From CAYXXZ01 sp050175615 (GTDB lineage: Bacteria; Pseudomonadota; Gammaproteobacteria; Pseudomonadales; Porticoccaceae), in the NCBI GenBank assembly GCA_050175615.1, contig JBFXIU010000002.1:1-64000 (forward strand): 64,000 bases of DNA, written 5' to 3'. Below the pieces are notes generated by a model that had not been told where the DNA came from, did no database searches, and saw only the letters and a program-made list of their open reading frames with translations. Positions 14,504 through 23,249 of the stretch are shown one piece after another. A program made the position numbers and the translations under genes. How positions within the stretch are numbered: position 1 is the first letter of the stretch; each line of letters starts with the position of its first letter.

Positions 14504-15973
14504 TCAGGTCGTCAGCAGCCGTAAAAGATTTTTCAAATCTTCACGAATGTCCGCATCCGTTTCGTTCAACTCTTTTACTTTGCGGCAAGCGTGAAGAACG
14601 GTAGTGTGATCTTTACCCCCGAAAGATTCACCAATCTCGGGCAGGCTATGGTTGGTCAATTCCTTGGCCAACGACATGGCAACCTGCCTGGGTCTTGCTA
14701 TGGATCTGTTTCTTCGCCGGGAGTGCAGATCAGACAACTTAATTTTGTAGTACTCTGCCACCGTCCGTTGAATATTATCTATGGTAACCAGCTTGTCCTG
14801 AAGTGCCAACAAATCCTTTAAAGACTCGCGAATCAAATCAATATCAATAGGGCGCCCAGTGAAATGGGAGTTGGCAATCACTCTCTTTAGGGCGCCTTCC
14901 AGCTCACGCACATTGGAGCGAATGCGCTGGGCGATAAAAAATGCGGCCTCATGGGGGAGTTCTACATTGGCGCTGGCCGCCTTCTTCATCAGAATGGCAA
15001 CCCTCGTCTCCAGCTCCGGCGGCTCCACCGCAACCGTGAGTCCCCAGCCAAAACGGGATTTCAGTCGCTCCTCCAGCCCGTCGATTTCCTTGGGGTAGCG
15101 ATCGCAGGTGAGAATCATCTGCTGACCGCCTTCAAGAAGGGCATTGAAGGTATGGAAAAACTCTTCCTGGGAACGATCCTTGCCAGCAAAAAACTGTATA
15201 TCATCGATCAGCAGGGCATCAACAGAACGGTAAAAACGTTTGAAATCATTGATGGCGTTCAGCTGCAGCGCTTTGACCATATCGGCAACAAAGCTTTCGG
15301 AATGGAGATAAATAATCCGCGCATTGGGATTTTTGGTCAACAGCTCATTGCCGACTGCGTGCATAAGGTGCGTCTTGCCCAGGCCGACACCACCGTAAAT
15401 AAACAGGGGGTTATAGGATCCGCCCGGGTTTTCGGCAACCTGCTGAGCCGCTGCTCTGGCCAGCTGGTTTGATTTGCCTTCGACAAAAGAGTTGAAAGTA
15501 AAGGTGTGGTTGAGGTTGCTTTCGTGGCGCAGACCACCCTGAATTTTTACTTCCTGATCTCTGACCAGTGAACCAGGCCTGCCATTAAAACCGGCGCGCT
15601 GGGTTTTAACGGCGCTGTCGGGAATTCTAAGCCCTTGGTTTTGGCTATTTTTCCCGGCTTCAGCAGTATTGACTGGGAATTTCTTCGCCGTCGGTGAAGA
15701 CGTTGTGAAAGCAGGTGCGGCAGCGTTTCCGGATTCAATCACCACCTGATGGTAACAACCTGAAATTTCGGCGTAGAGCTCGGAGATTCTGGCACTGAAT
15801 TTGTCAGAGACCCAATCCTGAATAAAACGGTTAGGCGCTATTAATCTCAGCGTCTGTTGATTACTATCACTGAGCTGCTCCACCTGGAGTGGTCTTATCC
15901 AGGTGTTGAATTGCTGAACGGGCAATTCATCCTGCAAATAATTTAAACACTTTTCCCACACCGGATGAGACAA
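14504..15973 (-). CDS. dnaA: Chromosomal replication initiator protein DnaA
   Basis: DnaA (489 residues) binds DnaA boxes, melts the origin and loads DnaB. Domain I is WEKCLNYLQDELPVQQFNTW, a variable linker covers roughly 85-155, the AAA+ domain has Walker A GGVGLGKTHLMHA and Walker B ALLIDDIQFF, and the C-terminal DNA-binding domain has the DnaA signature SFGGKDHTTVLHACRKV. It reads leftward, followed by dnaN. Upstream DNA contains several DnaA boxes, which may serve autoregulation or the origin. Confidence 0.98.
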   Translation of the reverse strand: MSHPVWEKCLNYLQDELPVQQFNTWIRPLQVEQLSDSNQQTLRLIAPNRFIQDWVSDKFSARISELYAEISGCYHQVVIESGNAAAPAFTTSSPTAKKFPVNTAEAGKNSQNQGLRIPDSAVKTQRAGFNGRPGSLVRDQEVKIQGGLRHESNLNHTFTFNSFVEGKSNQLARAAAQQVAENPGGSYNPLFIYGGVGLGKTHLMHAVGNELLTKNPNARIIYLHSESFVADMVKALQLNAINDFKRFYRSVDALLIDDIQFFAGKDRSQEEFFHTFNALLEGGQQMILTCDRYPKEIDGLEERLKSRFGWGLTVAVEPPELETRVAILMKKAASANVELPHEAAFFIAQRIRSNVRELEGALKRVIANSHFTGRPIDIDLIRESLKDLLALQDKLVTIDNIQRTVAEYYKIKLSDLHSRRRNRSIARPRQVAMSLAKELTNHSLPEIGESFGGKDHTTVLHACRKVKELNETDADIREDLKNLLRLLTT

Positions 15974-16070
15974 CCTGACACCACTCCCTAAATTCCCGAA
16001 GGTTAATTGTTGTTCTTCAGCGCTGAGCTGCTACGCAAAGCATGGGGGATTCTAACCCGTCAAAGAGCAC

Positions 16071-16230
16071 TTATCCACACCTTGAGGCAAAAAAAAATTA
16101 TTGGCATGGATAATAAATTTAATATAAAAATCAAACGATTAAATATTTATCAACATATTTTTTATGCACATATTGACAATAAAATTTTGATTATTTTTTG
16201 CACACAAAGCTGTTAGCAAGCTGTGGATTA
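16071..16230. promoter_or_regulatory. DnaA-box cluster and AT-rich DNA upstream of dnaA
   Basis: Within the 399-bp gap between dnaA and mnmE are TTATCCACA (16071-16079, perfect), TTATCAACA (16147-16155, one mismatch), TTATGCACA (16162-16170, fits TTATNCACA) and TGTGGATTA (16222-16230, reverse strand, one mismatch). The 16088-16200 stretch is very AT-rich with long A and T runs. This is either the dnaA promoter with autoregulatory boxes or (part of) a replication origin. No gene is seen in the gap. Confidence 0.75.
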
Positions 16231-16372
16231 AATGTGAAAATAGCGTATAAAAGCGGGTATAAAAAAGTTAAGCTGATGACAAATCAGCTATTAATATCAG
16301 GACTTGCACAGCTCTCCAGCCGCGGGCAGAAACCACCAAAACCATGGCTCACAACAGCAAAAGGTCGTTGGC

Positions 16373-17737
16373 TTATTTACCGATGCAAAAACTGGAAAAA
16401 ATACGCCCAAGTAAATCGTCGGAGGTGAATTCGCCGGTTATTTCACCGAGTTTTTGTTGCGCACAGCGCAGATCTTCGGCCACCAGTTCGCCAGCGTTAT
16501 GGTCAGCAAACTGCTTTTGTCCTTGGATCAGGAGATCCATGGTTTTATTGAGGATATCCAGGTGCCGCCGCCTTGCCATAAAATTGCCCTCACCGGCGCC
16601 GTCATAGCCCATGCAGTTTTTGAGGTGGGTTTTTAACTCATTCAAGCCCAATCCCGTTTTAGCTGAAATAAACAGGGCGGGGATTTCGCCATTGCTTGAA
16701 AAAACGGGTTTGGCGACCTGATCAATTTTATTGAAAACCAGGGTAATATTTTCACGCTCGGGAAAGCGCCGAAAAAATTCCGGCCACAGCTCGCGGACAT
16801 GAATATCACTCCCTTCAGTGGCGTCGACAACAAAAAGAATGCGGTCAGCCTTGTCAATCTCAAGCCAGGCGCGGCGAATACCCTCCTGTTCAACCAGGTC
16901 CGTGCTTTCTCGAAGCCCCGCAGTGTCGACAAAATGCAGGGGCATACCGTCAATGTGCACAGACTGGCGCAATACATCTCTGGTGGTGCCGGGGATATCG
17001 GTGACAATAGCGGATTCTGTTCCCGAGAGTGCATTTAAGAGGCTGGATTTACCCGCGTTGGGCTTTCCTGCAATAACCACCGTCATGCCTTCGCTGAGGA
17101 GAACTCCCTGGCGGGCGCCATTGAGAATAGCCTGCAAGCGCTGAATCAACAGCTCGAGCTGAGTTTGCACATGGCCATCGGCAAGGAAATCAATATCCTC
17201 ATCGGGAAAGTCGATGGCGGCTTCAATATAAATGCGCAGGTGGGTCAGCTCTTCCACCAGACTGTGGATTCGCGTTGAAAACTCTCCCTGCAGAGACCGA
17301 ACGGCACTGCGAGCCGCCTGCCGGGAACTGGCATCGATAAGATCAGCTATAGCCTCTGCCTGAGCCAGATCAATCTTGTCATTGAGAAAAGCGCGCTGAC
17401 TAAATTCACCAGGGTTGGCCAGTCGCGCCCCCAGCTCGACAACCCGCTGCAATAGCGCATCCATAACCACAGGGCCACCGTGCCCCTGGAGCTCGATCAC
17501 ATCTTCGCCGGTAAAGGAGTGGGGAGCAGGGAAATAAAGAATCAGACCCTGATCGATAATGTCGCCGTCGCCATCACAAAAATCCGTGTAAACCGCCTTT
17601 CGCGGTTCAATCAAACCGCCGTGGAGGTTTGCCAGGAAAGTTGTCAGAGATGAGCCGGAAATCCTGATGATTCCCACCCCACCCCTGCCCGGCGGAGTGG
17701 CGACAGCAGCGATAATATCAGCTGGGGGAACGGCCAC
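16373..17737 (-). CDS. mnmE: tRNA modification GTPase MnmE (TrmE)
   Basis: MnmE works with MnmG to add the carboxymethylaminomethyl group to U34 of certain tRNAs. From the GTG at 17737 it has 454 residues. It shows the N-terminal folate-binding domain (PPGRGGVGIIRISG, HSFTGEDVIELQGHGG), the helical domain, the inserted GTPase domain with G1 GKPNAGKSS, G3 DTAGLR and G4 NKID, and the C-terminal CIGK with its catalytic Cys. An ATG at 17800 is in frame but overlaps yidC; the GTG has GGGAG upstream and matches the family start, so it is preferred. It is last in the rpmH-to-mnmE run and points towards dnaA. Confidence 0.96.
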   Translation of the reverse strand: MAVPPADIIAAVATPPGRGGVGIIRISGSSLTTFLANLHGGLIEPRKAVYTDFCDGDGDIIDQGLILYFPAPHSFTGEDVIELQGHGGPVVMDALLQRVVELGARLANPGEFSQRAFLNDKIDLAQAEAIADLIDASSRQAARSAVRSLQGEFSTRIHSLVEELTHLRIYIEAAIDFPDEDIDFLADGHVQTQLELLIQRLQAILNGARQGVLLSEGMTVVIAGKPNAGKSSLLNALSGTESAIVTDIPGTTRDVLRQSVHIDGMPLHFVDTAGLRESTDLVEQEGIRRAWLEIDKADRILFVVDATEGSDIHVRELWPEFFRRFPERENITLVFNKIDQVAKPVFSSNGEIPALFISAKTGLGLNELKTHLKNCMGYDGAGEGNFMARRRHLDILNKTMDLLIQGQKQFADHNAGELVAEDLRCAQQKLGEITGEFTSDDLLGRIFSSFCIGK

Positions 17738-17753
17738 AGCAGGCTCTCCCGGA

Positions 17754-19409
17754 TTAACCTTTGGCCTCAATCTGCCTGGTGATCGCCCATTGTTGCGCAA
17801 TGGAAAGCAGCGAGTTCACCGTCCAGTAAAGTACCAGACCCGCCGGAAAGAAAGCGAACATAAAGGAAAATGCCACCGGCATGATTTTCATGATTTTTGC
17901 CTGAGTGGGATCCGGTGGCTCGGGCTGCAGTAGTGTAGTGACATACATACAGATACCATTGAGAACCGGGAGTACAAAATAGGGATCTTTGACAGACAGA
18001 TCCGTAATCCACAAAACCCAGGGGGCGTGGCGCAACTCGACACTTTCAAACAGCACCCAGTAAAGGGCAATAAAAACAGGCATCTGCACAAGAATGGGCA
18101 AACAACCGCCCATGGGATTGACCTTCTCTTTTTTATAGAAAGCCATCATTTCCTGGGACAGTTTCTGGCGGTCATCGCCGTAGAGATCTTTCAGCCTCGC
18201 CATTTCCGGCTGCAATTTGCGCATTTTCGCCATGGATCTGTAGCTGGTGGCGGAGAGTTTGAAAAACGCCAACTTGATGAGTACGGTGAGGAGAATAATT
18301 GACCACCCCCAGTTGCCGACAAAACTGTGGATCAGGGTCATCAGATAGAAAATGGGCTTGGCAATCCACCATAACCAACCGTAATCAATAGTGAGATCCA
18401 GATAGGGGGCAATTTTTTCAAGGCGATATTGGTCTTTGGGACCCACATAAAAACTGGACGTCAGTGTTGCTGTCTGCCCTGGTGCCACATCAACAACCGG
18501 CGATACAAAGCCCAGTGTATAAAGATCCTTGGATCCGAGTTTTTTCAGGGTAAAACGATGTTCTTGATTTTGATCTGGTATCCAGGCGCTGACGAAGTAA
18601 TGCTGCAGCATTGCCACCCAGCCACCCTCTTTTTCTGTGGTGAAAGCTTTTTCATTCAGATCACTGAAAGAGATCTTTTTGTAATTTTCATCAACCGTGG
18701 TGATGGCCGCCCCCAAATAGGGTTGCATGCCAAAACCATCCCCTGCGGGGGGCTGATAAGTATCCCTTTGAATCTGACCAAAAAGCCCTGCCTGCCAGTT
18801 TTCTCCACTATTGTTGGCAACAACATAGTTGATATCGATCAGATAATCACCCCTGCGCATTACCAACTGTTTGTTGATGTTGACATCACCCTGGCGGTAA
18901 ATCAGATCAACACTTAATACGTCTTCACCGTTTTCGAGATAAAAACTCTCTGCGCTTACATGAAATTTGGGTCGTCCCTTATTGGTATCAGTACCGTTTT
19001 TGCCAATCAATCCACTCTGGGCAATATAGGTGTGGTCGTTGGTGTGGTTGAGAATAACAATTGCCTTGTCAGGGTCAGATTGTGACTGGGGGTACTGGAG
19101 CAATTCTGTGCGAACGATATCGCCACCATAGGTATCGACGGTGATTTTTAGCGTGTCGGTCTGCAGCGTGATCAAGCGACTGTCGACAGGCGCTGCTACC
19201 TGCTGAATCTCTTGCTGATCGCCGGGAATAACCCCAGCTGCCGACGGCTCACCAGCTTCATCAAAGGCAACTTCGGGTACCACAATCTGATCACTGGATG
19301 ATACAGATTCAGGGGGCATTTGCTCCGCTTTAAAGTCATTCCAGCGGATAAAGAGAACAGCTATCACTGCAATAATGGCACTAATAAGCAAGTTGCGTTG
19401 CCAATCCAT
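17754..19409 (-). CDS. yidC: Membrane protein insertase YidC
   Basis: YidC (551 residues) inserts and folds inner membrane proteins, alone or with SecYEG; the F0 c subunit encoded in this window is a classic substrate. It has the N-terminal membrane anchor (NLLISAIIAVIAVLFI), a large periplasmic domain with proline and glutamate rich linker, and the conserved C-terminal five-helix core (NWGWSIILLTVLIKLAFFKLSATSYRSMAKMRKLQPEM read in part, NPMGGCLPILVQMPVFIALY, FPAGLVLYW). It lies between yidD and mnmE in the standard order. Confidence 0.97.
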   Translation of the reverse strand: MDWQRNLLISAIIAVIAVLFIRWNDFKAEQMPPESVSSSDQIVVPEVAFDEAGEPSAAGVIPGDQQEIQQVAAPVDSRLITLQTDTLKITVDTYGGDIVRTELLQYPQSQSDPDKAIVILNHTNDHTYIAQSGLIGKNGTDTNKGRPKFHVSAESFYLENGEDVLSVDLIYRQGDVNINKQLVMRRGDYLIDINYVVANNSGENWQAGLFGQIQRDTYQPPAGDGFGMQPYLGAAITTVDENYKKISFSDLNEKAFTTEKEGGWVAMLQHYFVSAWIPDQNQEHRFTLKKLGSKDLYTLGFVSPVVDVAPGQTATLTSSFYVGPKDQYRLEKIAPYLDLTIDYGWLWWIAKPIFYLMTLIHSFVGNWGWSIILLTVLIKLAFFKLSATSYRSMAKMRKLQPEMARLKDLYGDDRQKLSQEMMAFYKKEKVNPMGGCLPILVQMPVFIALYWVLFESVELRHAPWVLWITDLSVKDPYFVLPVLNGICMYVTTLLQPEPPDPTQAKIMKIMPVAFSFMFAFFPAGLVLYWTVNSLLSIAQQWAITRQIEAKG

Positions 19410-19427
19410 AATCTTACTTCTCTATTC

Positions 19428-19688
19428 TCAACGGGTGATTTTGGGAGGTACAGGATCACAACCTCCAGTGTGGAATGGGTGACACTTACTCAAGCGTCGC
19501 AGAGTAAGCCAGCTTCCCTTTAAAACACCGTGGCTTTCTATAGCCTCTTGCGCGTAGGCAGAACAGCTGGGATAAAAACGGCAGTTGACACCAAGAAAAG
19601 GGCTAATCAAGTATGCGTAGGCCTTGATCAGAAACAGCAACAGCATCTTCACTGGCTGGATTCCAGGTTTTTTGCGAGTTTTAGCCAT
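19428..19688 (-). CDS. yidD: Membrane protein insertion efficiency factor YidD
   Basis: The 86-residue protein has the YidD signature: a hydrophobic start (MLLLFLIKAYAYLISPFLG), then CRFYPSCSAYAQEAIESHG and RLSKCHPFHTGGCDPVP. YidD supports YidC-dependent insertion at the inner membrane. Its start overlaps the rnpA end by 40 nt, a common arrangement, and yidC follows 18 nt later. Confidence 0.94.
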   Translation of the reverse strand: MAKTRKKPGIQPVKMLLLFLIKAYAYLISPFLGVNCRFYPSCSAYAQEAIESHGVLKGSWLTLRRLSKCHPFHTGGCDPVPPKITR

Positions 19689-20014
19689 GCGCCTTCCATC
19701 AGACTGGTCTGAAAAGAAGGCTGCAGGGTATCAAAACCTTTGCGCGCGAGAAAGATAATATCGAGGGAGTCTAGCGGGTGAAGAGTTTTTCGAAAGGTCT
19801 CGCGAACAACACGCTTTACTCTATTTCGCCGCGTTGCAAGGCGGATATTTTTTTTGGATACCACCAAACCGAGCCTGGCATGGCCTGACTCACCTTTCCT
19901 GGCAAGTACCAAATAGTGTCTGTGGGAAACCCTGTAAGCTGCTTTATCAAAGACAAAGGAATACTCAGCAGACGTAAGAAGGCGCCTGCTTTTATCAAAT
20001 GATGCAACGGGCAT
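19649..20014 (-). CDS. rnpA: Ribonuclease P protein component
   Basis: RnpA (121 residues) is the basic protein cofactor of RNase P, which matures tRNA 5' ends. The RNR signature ATRRNRVKRVVRE is present, as are the N-terminal RRLLTSAEYSFVF and SHRHYLVLARKG aromatic cleft elements. It follows rpmH after 29 nt and overlaps yidD. Confidence 0.95.
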   Translation of the reverse strand: MPVASFDKSRRLLTSAEYSFVFDKAAYRVSHRHYLVLARKGESGHARLGLVVSKKNIRLATRRNRVKRVVRETFRKTLHPLDSLDIIFLARKGFDTLQPSFQTSLMEGAWLKLAKNLESSQ

Positions 20015-20043
20015 TGGATTGCCCCACAGTCATTATGGGCGTC

Positions 20044-20178
20044 TTAGGCTGCGAGACGCTTGCGACCTTTGGCGCGACGGCGGTTGAGAACCAGGCGACC
20101 TTTGGCGGTAGCCATACGGGCACGGAAACCGTGGGTGCGCTTACGCTTTTGTACACTGGGTTGAAATGTTCTTTTCAT
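20044..20178 (-). CDS. rpmH: 50S ribosomal protein L34
   Basis: The 44-codon gene encodes MKRTFQPSVQKRKRTHGF and then the Arg/Lys-rich RMATAKGRLVLNRRRAKG, the textbook L34 sequence. It is the first gene of the leftward rpmH-rnpA-yidD-yidC-mnmE run and has a well-formed promoter upstream at 20238-20266. L34 lies at the base of the large ribosomal subunit. Confidence 0.98.
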   Translation of the reverse strand: MKRTFQPSVQKRKRTHGFRARMATAKGRLVLNRRRAKGRKRLAA

Positions 20179-20237
20179 GGCTAAAATTCCGGATAGAAAA
20201 AATGACTCTGCAACGTCACCCTGTTGAAGGGGCGGGG

Positions 20238-20266
20238 ATTTTAATCAAAAACCCCCGCATTAGCAA
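20238..20266 (-). promoter_or_regulatory. Sigma-70 promoter of rpmH
   Basis: On the minus strand TTGCTA (20266-20261) and TAAAAT (20243-20238) are spaced by exactly 17 bp, which gives a start near 20230 and a leader of about 50 nt to the rpmH ATG. The spacer contains a run of G (GCGGGGG) that could pair with the CCCCGCC just downstream. Confidence 0.7.
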
Positions 20267-20299
20267 TAAAAGCTTTCATACACAGGCAACCACCCAATA

Positions 20300-20660
20300 A
20301 TCACAACTTACTCACAAACATACCCACAAAAAGCAATCCAAATGAACAAGGCTGTGGGTAACAACCCAAAAAGATCTGACAAAAACGGAATAAAATCAGT
20401 GGTAATCCCTGTGTTTTTTGGCGCTGTGGATAACTGGGTCTTTCCTCCACAGGCTTAACCACGCCAATCCAGTGCCAACCCCCTACCTATACCCAGCTTC
20501 AAAAACAGATTTTTATTATTATTTTCAATGCATTAAATTACTTGCCCACAGAAGATCGATCACTATATATAACAACATCATTAAAAAACATCTTCTATAT
20601 ACATAAACATTATTAATAATAAGAATATAAAAAGCCAAAAAACCAACTGCTTAAAATTTC
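20300..20660. other. Candidate chromosomal origin oriC (DnaA boxes plus AT-rich region) between rpmH and mnmG
   Basis: The 526-bp gap between the divergent rpmH and mnmG contains one perfect DnaA box, TGTGGATAA (20425-20433, reverse TTATCCACA), TGTGGGTAA (20353-20361, one mismatch), TTACTCACA (20308-20316, one mismatch) and weaker forms near 20320, 20443 and TTGCCCACA at 20542-20550. Next to them, 20505-20640 is extremely AT-rich (for example TATATATAACAACATC and ATTATTAATAATAAG), as expected for an unwinding element, with GATC sites at 20373 and 20554-20560. Location beside mnmG is where the E. coli origin lies. A second box cluster lies by dnaA, so the assignment is not exclusive. Confidence 0.65.
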
Positions 20661-20678
20661 GACAATTTGGCCTATAAT
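20650..20678 (+). promoter_or_regulatory. Probable promoter of mnmG
   Basis: A perfect TATAAT at 20673-20678 lies 26 bp before the mnmG ATG. The best -35 is weak (TTAAAA at 20651-20656, spacer 16). Transcription from here would start next to the AT-rich part of the candidate origin, as with gidA in E. coli. Confidence 0.5.
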
Positions 20679-20704
20679 GGCCAGCCAACTCAGGGTTTAG
20701 GTTC

Positions 20705-22600
20705 ATGAAGTATCCAGAAGCATTTGATGTTATTGTCATCGGCGGTGGTCATGCCGGCACCGAGGCCTGCCTCGCTGCGGCGCGCATGGGTTGTAAAACC
20801 CTGCTGCTGACCCACAATATTGAGACTTTGGGTCAAATGTCCTGCAATCCAGCCATTGGCGGCATCGGTAAAAGCCACCTGGTCAAGGAAATTGATGCCC
20901 TGGGTGGCGCTATGGCAAAGGCCACCGATCGCGGTGGCATCCAGTTCCGCATTCTCAATGCCCGCAAGGGACCTGCGGTGAGAGCTACCCGCGCCCAGGC
21001 CGACCGCATTCTCTACAAAGCGGCGATACGGGAGATTCTTGAAAACCAGAGCAACCTGAGTATTTTTCAGCAGGCCGTCGACGATCTGATTATCGAAAGT
21101 GATAGGGTTGTGGGGGCAATCACCCAGATGGGGGTTCGCTTTTACGCCCCAGCCGTGGTGTTGACCGCTGGCACCTTTCTCGGCGGAAAAATTCACATCG
21201 GGCTTGAAAATCACGCCGGTGGTCGCGCCGGAGATCCGCCATCAATTACCCTGTCCCAGCGCTTGCGGGAGTTACCCCTGCGGGTCGATCGCCTTAAAAC
21301 CGGAACTCCTCCCCGTATCGATGCCCGCTCCGTGGATTTTTCCGGACTGGCTGAGCAGTGGGGGGATACGCCGATTCCCGTAATGTCCTACACCGGCTCG
21401 CTGGCGGAGCATCCTCGCCAAACCTGCTGCTGGATTACCCATACCAATGAAAAAACCCACGATATCATTCGCGGCGGTATGGACAGATCGCCGATGTACA
21501 CCGGGGTTATCGAAGGCATAGGCCCCCGCTACTGCCCGTCCATTGAAGACAAGGTGGTGCGCTTTGCCGACAAGGATAATCATCAGGTTTTTATCGAACC
21601 CGAAGGCCTCAACACTCACGAGCTCTACCCCAACGGCATCTCCACATCGCTGCCTTTCGATGTTCAGCTCAACCTGGTGCGCTCGATAAAAGGCTTTGAA
21701 AATGCACATATTTCCCGGCCGGGTTATGCCATTGAATACGATTTTTTCAATCCCCAGGATCTCAAATATTCCCTGGAGACGAAGCATATTCGCGGTTTGT
21801 TTTTTGCCGGCCAGATCAACGGCACCACCGGCTATGAAGAGGCCGCCGCGCAAGGGCTGCTGGCGGGACTCAATGCCGGGCTTCAGGTTCAGGGGCGCGA
21901 GCCCTGGTGTCCGCGGCGGGATGAGGCCTATATCGGGGTGCTTGTCGACGATCTGATCACCATGGGCACCCATGAACCCTACCGCATGTTCACCAGTCGG
22001 GCAGAATACAGATTGCTGCTGCGGGAAGATAACGCCGATCTGCGCCTCACCGAAAAAGGCCGTGAGCTCGGTGTGGTTGACAACCATCGCTGGACACTGT
22101 TCTGCACCAAGCGCGAAACCATGGAGGCGGAAAGGCAACGCTTAAAAACCACCTGGATACAGCCGGCCTCATCAGCCGCTGAAGTCTTAAATACGATCAG
22201 CGCCAACCCGCTGGTTCGTGAATACAACCTCTTTGAATTGCTCAAGCGCCCGGAAATGAATTACCGTTTGCTGGCCAATCTCAAAGGTGAGGGGGTGAGC
22301 GACCCCCAGGTGGCAGAGCAGATAGAAATTGAAGCCAAGTATGCGGGTTATATTGAACGCCAGCAGGAAGAGATCGAGCGCTTGCGCAAAAATGAAAATA
22401 CGCCCATTCCCACTGATTTCAATTACGATGAGGTCAAGGGGCTTTCCAACGAAGTGCGCCAGAAATTGGTTAATGCCAGGCCGGAAACCCTCGCCAGAGC
22501 ATCCCGAATCCAGGGAGTCACGCCGGCAGCCATATCGTTGTTGTTGATTTATCTGAAGAAAAAATCAGTTTCCAGCCTGTCTTCGGAAAAGATTGCCTAA
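20705..22600 (+). CDS. mnmG: tRNA uridine-5-carboxymethylaminomethyl modification enzyme MnmG (GidA)
   Basis: MnmG (631 residues) is the FAD-dependent partner of MnmE in wobble-uridine modification. It has the FAD-binding GGGHAGTEACLAAARMG near the start, SCNPAIGGIGKSHLVKEIDALGG, the redox region with KTGTPPRID and HPRQTCCWITHTNE, and the C-terminal helical MnmE-binding region with YAGYIERQQEEI. Length is typical (about 630). It reads away from rpmH and leads the mnmG-rsmG-parA-parB run. Confidence 0.97.
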   Translation: MKYPEAFDVIVIGGGHAGTEACLAAARMGCKTLLLTHNIETLGQMSCNPAIGGIGKSHLVKEIDALGGAMAKATDRGGIQFRILNARKGPAVRATRAQADRILYKAAIREILENQSNLSIFQQAVDDLIIESDRVVGAITQMGVRFYAPAVVLTAGTFLGGKIHIGLENHAGGRAGDPPSITLSQRLRELPLRVDRLKTGTPPRIDARSVDFSGLAEQWGDTPIPVMSYTGSLAEHPRQTCCWITHTNEKTHDIIRGGMDRSPMYTGVIEGIGPRYCPSIEDKVVRFADKDNHQVFIEPEGLNTHELYPNGISTSLPFDVQLNLVRSIKGFENAHISRPGYAIEYDFFNPQDLKYSLETKHIRGLFFAGQINGTTGYEEAAAQGLLAGLNAGLQVQGREPWCPRRDEAYIGVLVDDLITMGTHEPYRMFTSRAEYRLLLREDNADLRLTEKGRELGVVDNHRWTLFCTKRETMEAERQRLKTTWIQPASSAAEVLNTISANPLVREYNLFELLKRPEMNYRLLANLKGEGVSDPQVAEQIEIEAKYAGYIERQQEEIERLRKNENTPIPTDFNYDEVKGLSNEVRQKLVNARPETLARASRIQGVTPAAISLLLIYLKKKSVSSLSSEKIA

Positions 22601-22605
22601 CGCCT

Positions 22606-23232
22606 GTGACGACAACCGTGGAAGATGTACTCCGTCAAGGGCTTGCTCAGCTTGGACTTGATCTCACGAATGCCCAGATCGGGCAGTTGCTCAGATATTT
22701 GGAGCTGTTGCAACAGTGGAACAAGGCCTACAACCTTACTGCCATCACAGATCCGCTGGAAATGGTTCGCCTCCATTTGCTGGACAGTTTGGCGATTCTG
22801 CCTTTTCTCAGGGGAGAGCGGTTCATCGATGTGGGTACAGGGCCCGGTCTCCCCGGTATTCCTCTGGCTATCGCCATGCCAGACCGGCACTTCACGCTGC
22901 TCGACAGCAACGGCAAGCGGGTGCGGTTTCTTTTTCAGGTGAAGGTGGCTCTGGGGCTTGCCAATGTCGCTGAAATTCATTCCCGGGTCGAGTCCTTTAA
23001 GCCGCAACAGGGCTTTGACGGCATTATCAGCAGAGCCTTTACATCGCTGGCGGAAATGGTGACCAAAACCCAGCACTTCCTCGCCGCCGACGGGGTTTTC
23101 TTTGCCATGAAAGGGCGTTTTCCCGAGAAAGAGTTGAGCGAACTGCCAAAACCCTATAATGTCTTCACCTCCCACAGGTTGGAGATTCCCGGAGTTGACG
23201 GGGAGCGCCATTTGCTGGAAATTGTCCATTAA
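22606..23232 (+). CDS. rsmG: 16S rRNA m7G527 methyltransferase RsmG (GidB)
   Basis: RsmG (208 residues) methylates G527 of 16S rRNA using SAM. The SAM-binding core is seen in FIDVGTGPGLPGIPLAIAMP, with the preceding WNKAYNLTAI and the later ISRAFTSLAEM typical of GidB. It starts with GTG at 22606, five bases after the mnmG stop, so the two are coupled. Loss of this enzyme is known to affect streptomycin sensitivity in other bacteria. Confidence 0.94.
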   Translation: MTTTVEDVLRQGLAQLGLDLTNAQIGQLLRYLELLQQWNKAYNLTAITDPLEMVRLHLLDSLAILPFLRGERFIDVGTGPGLPGIPLAIAMPDRHFTLLDSNGKRVRFLFQVKVALGLANVAEIHSRVESFKPQQGFDGIISRAFTSLAEMVTKTQHFLAADGVFFAMKGRFPEKELSELPKPYNVFTSHRLEIPGVDGERHLLEIVH

Positions 23233-23249
23233 CCAATTGGAACACCATT

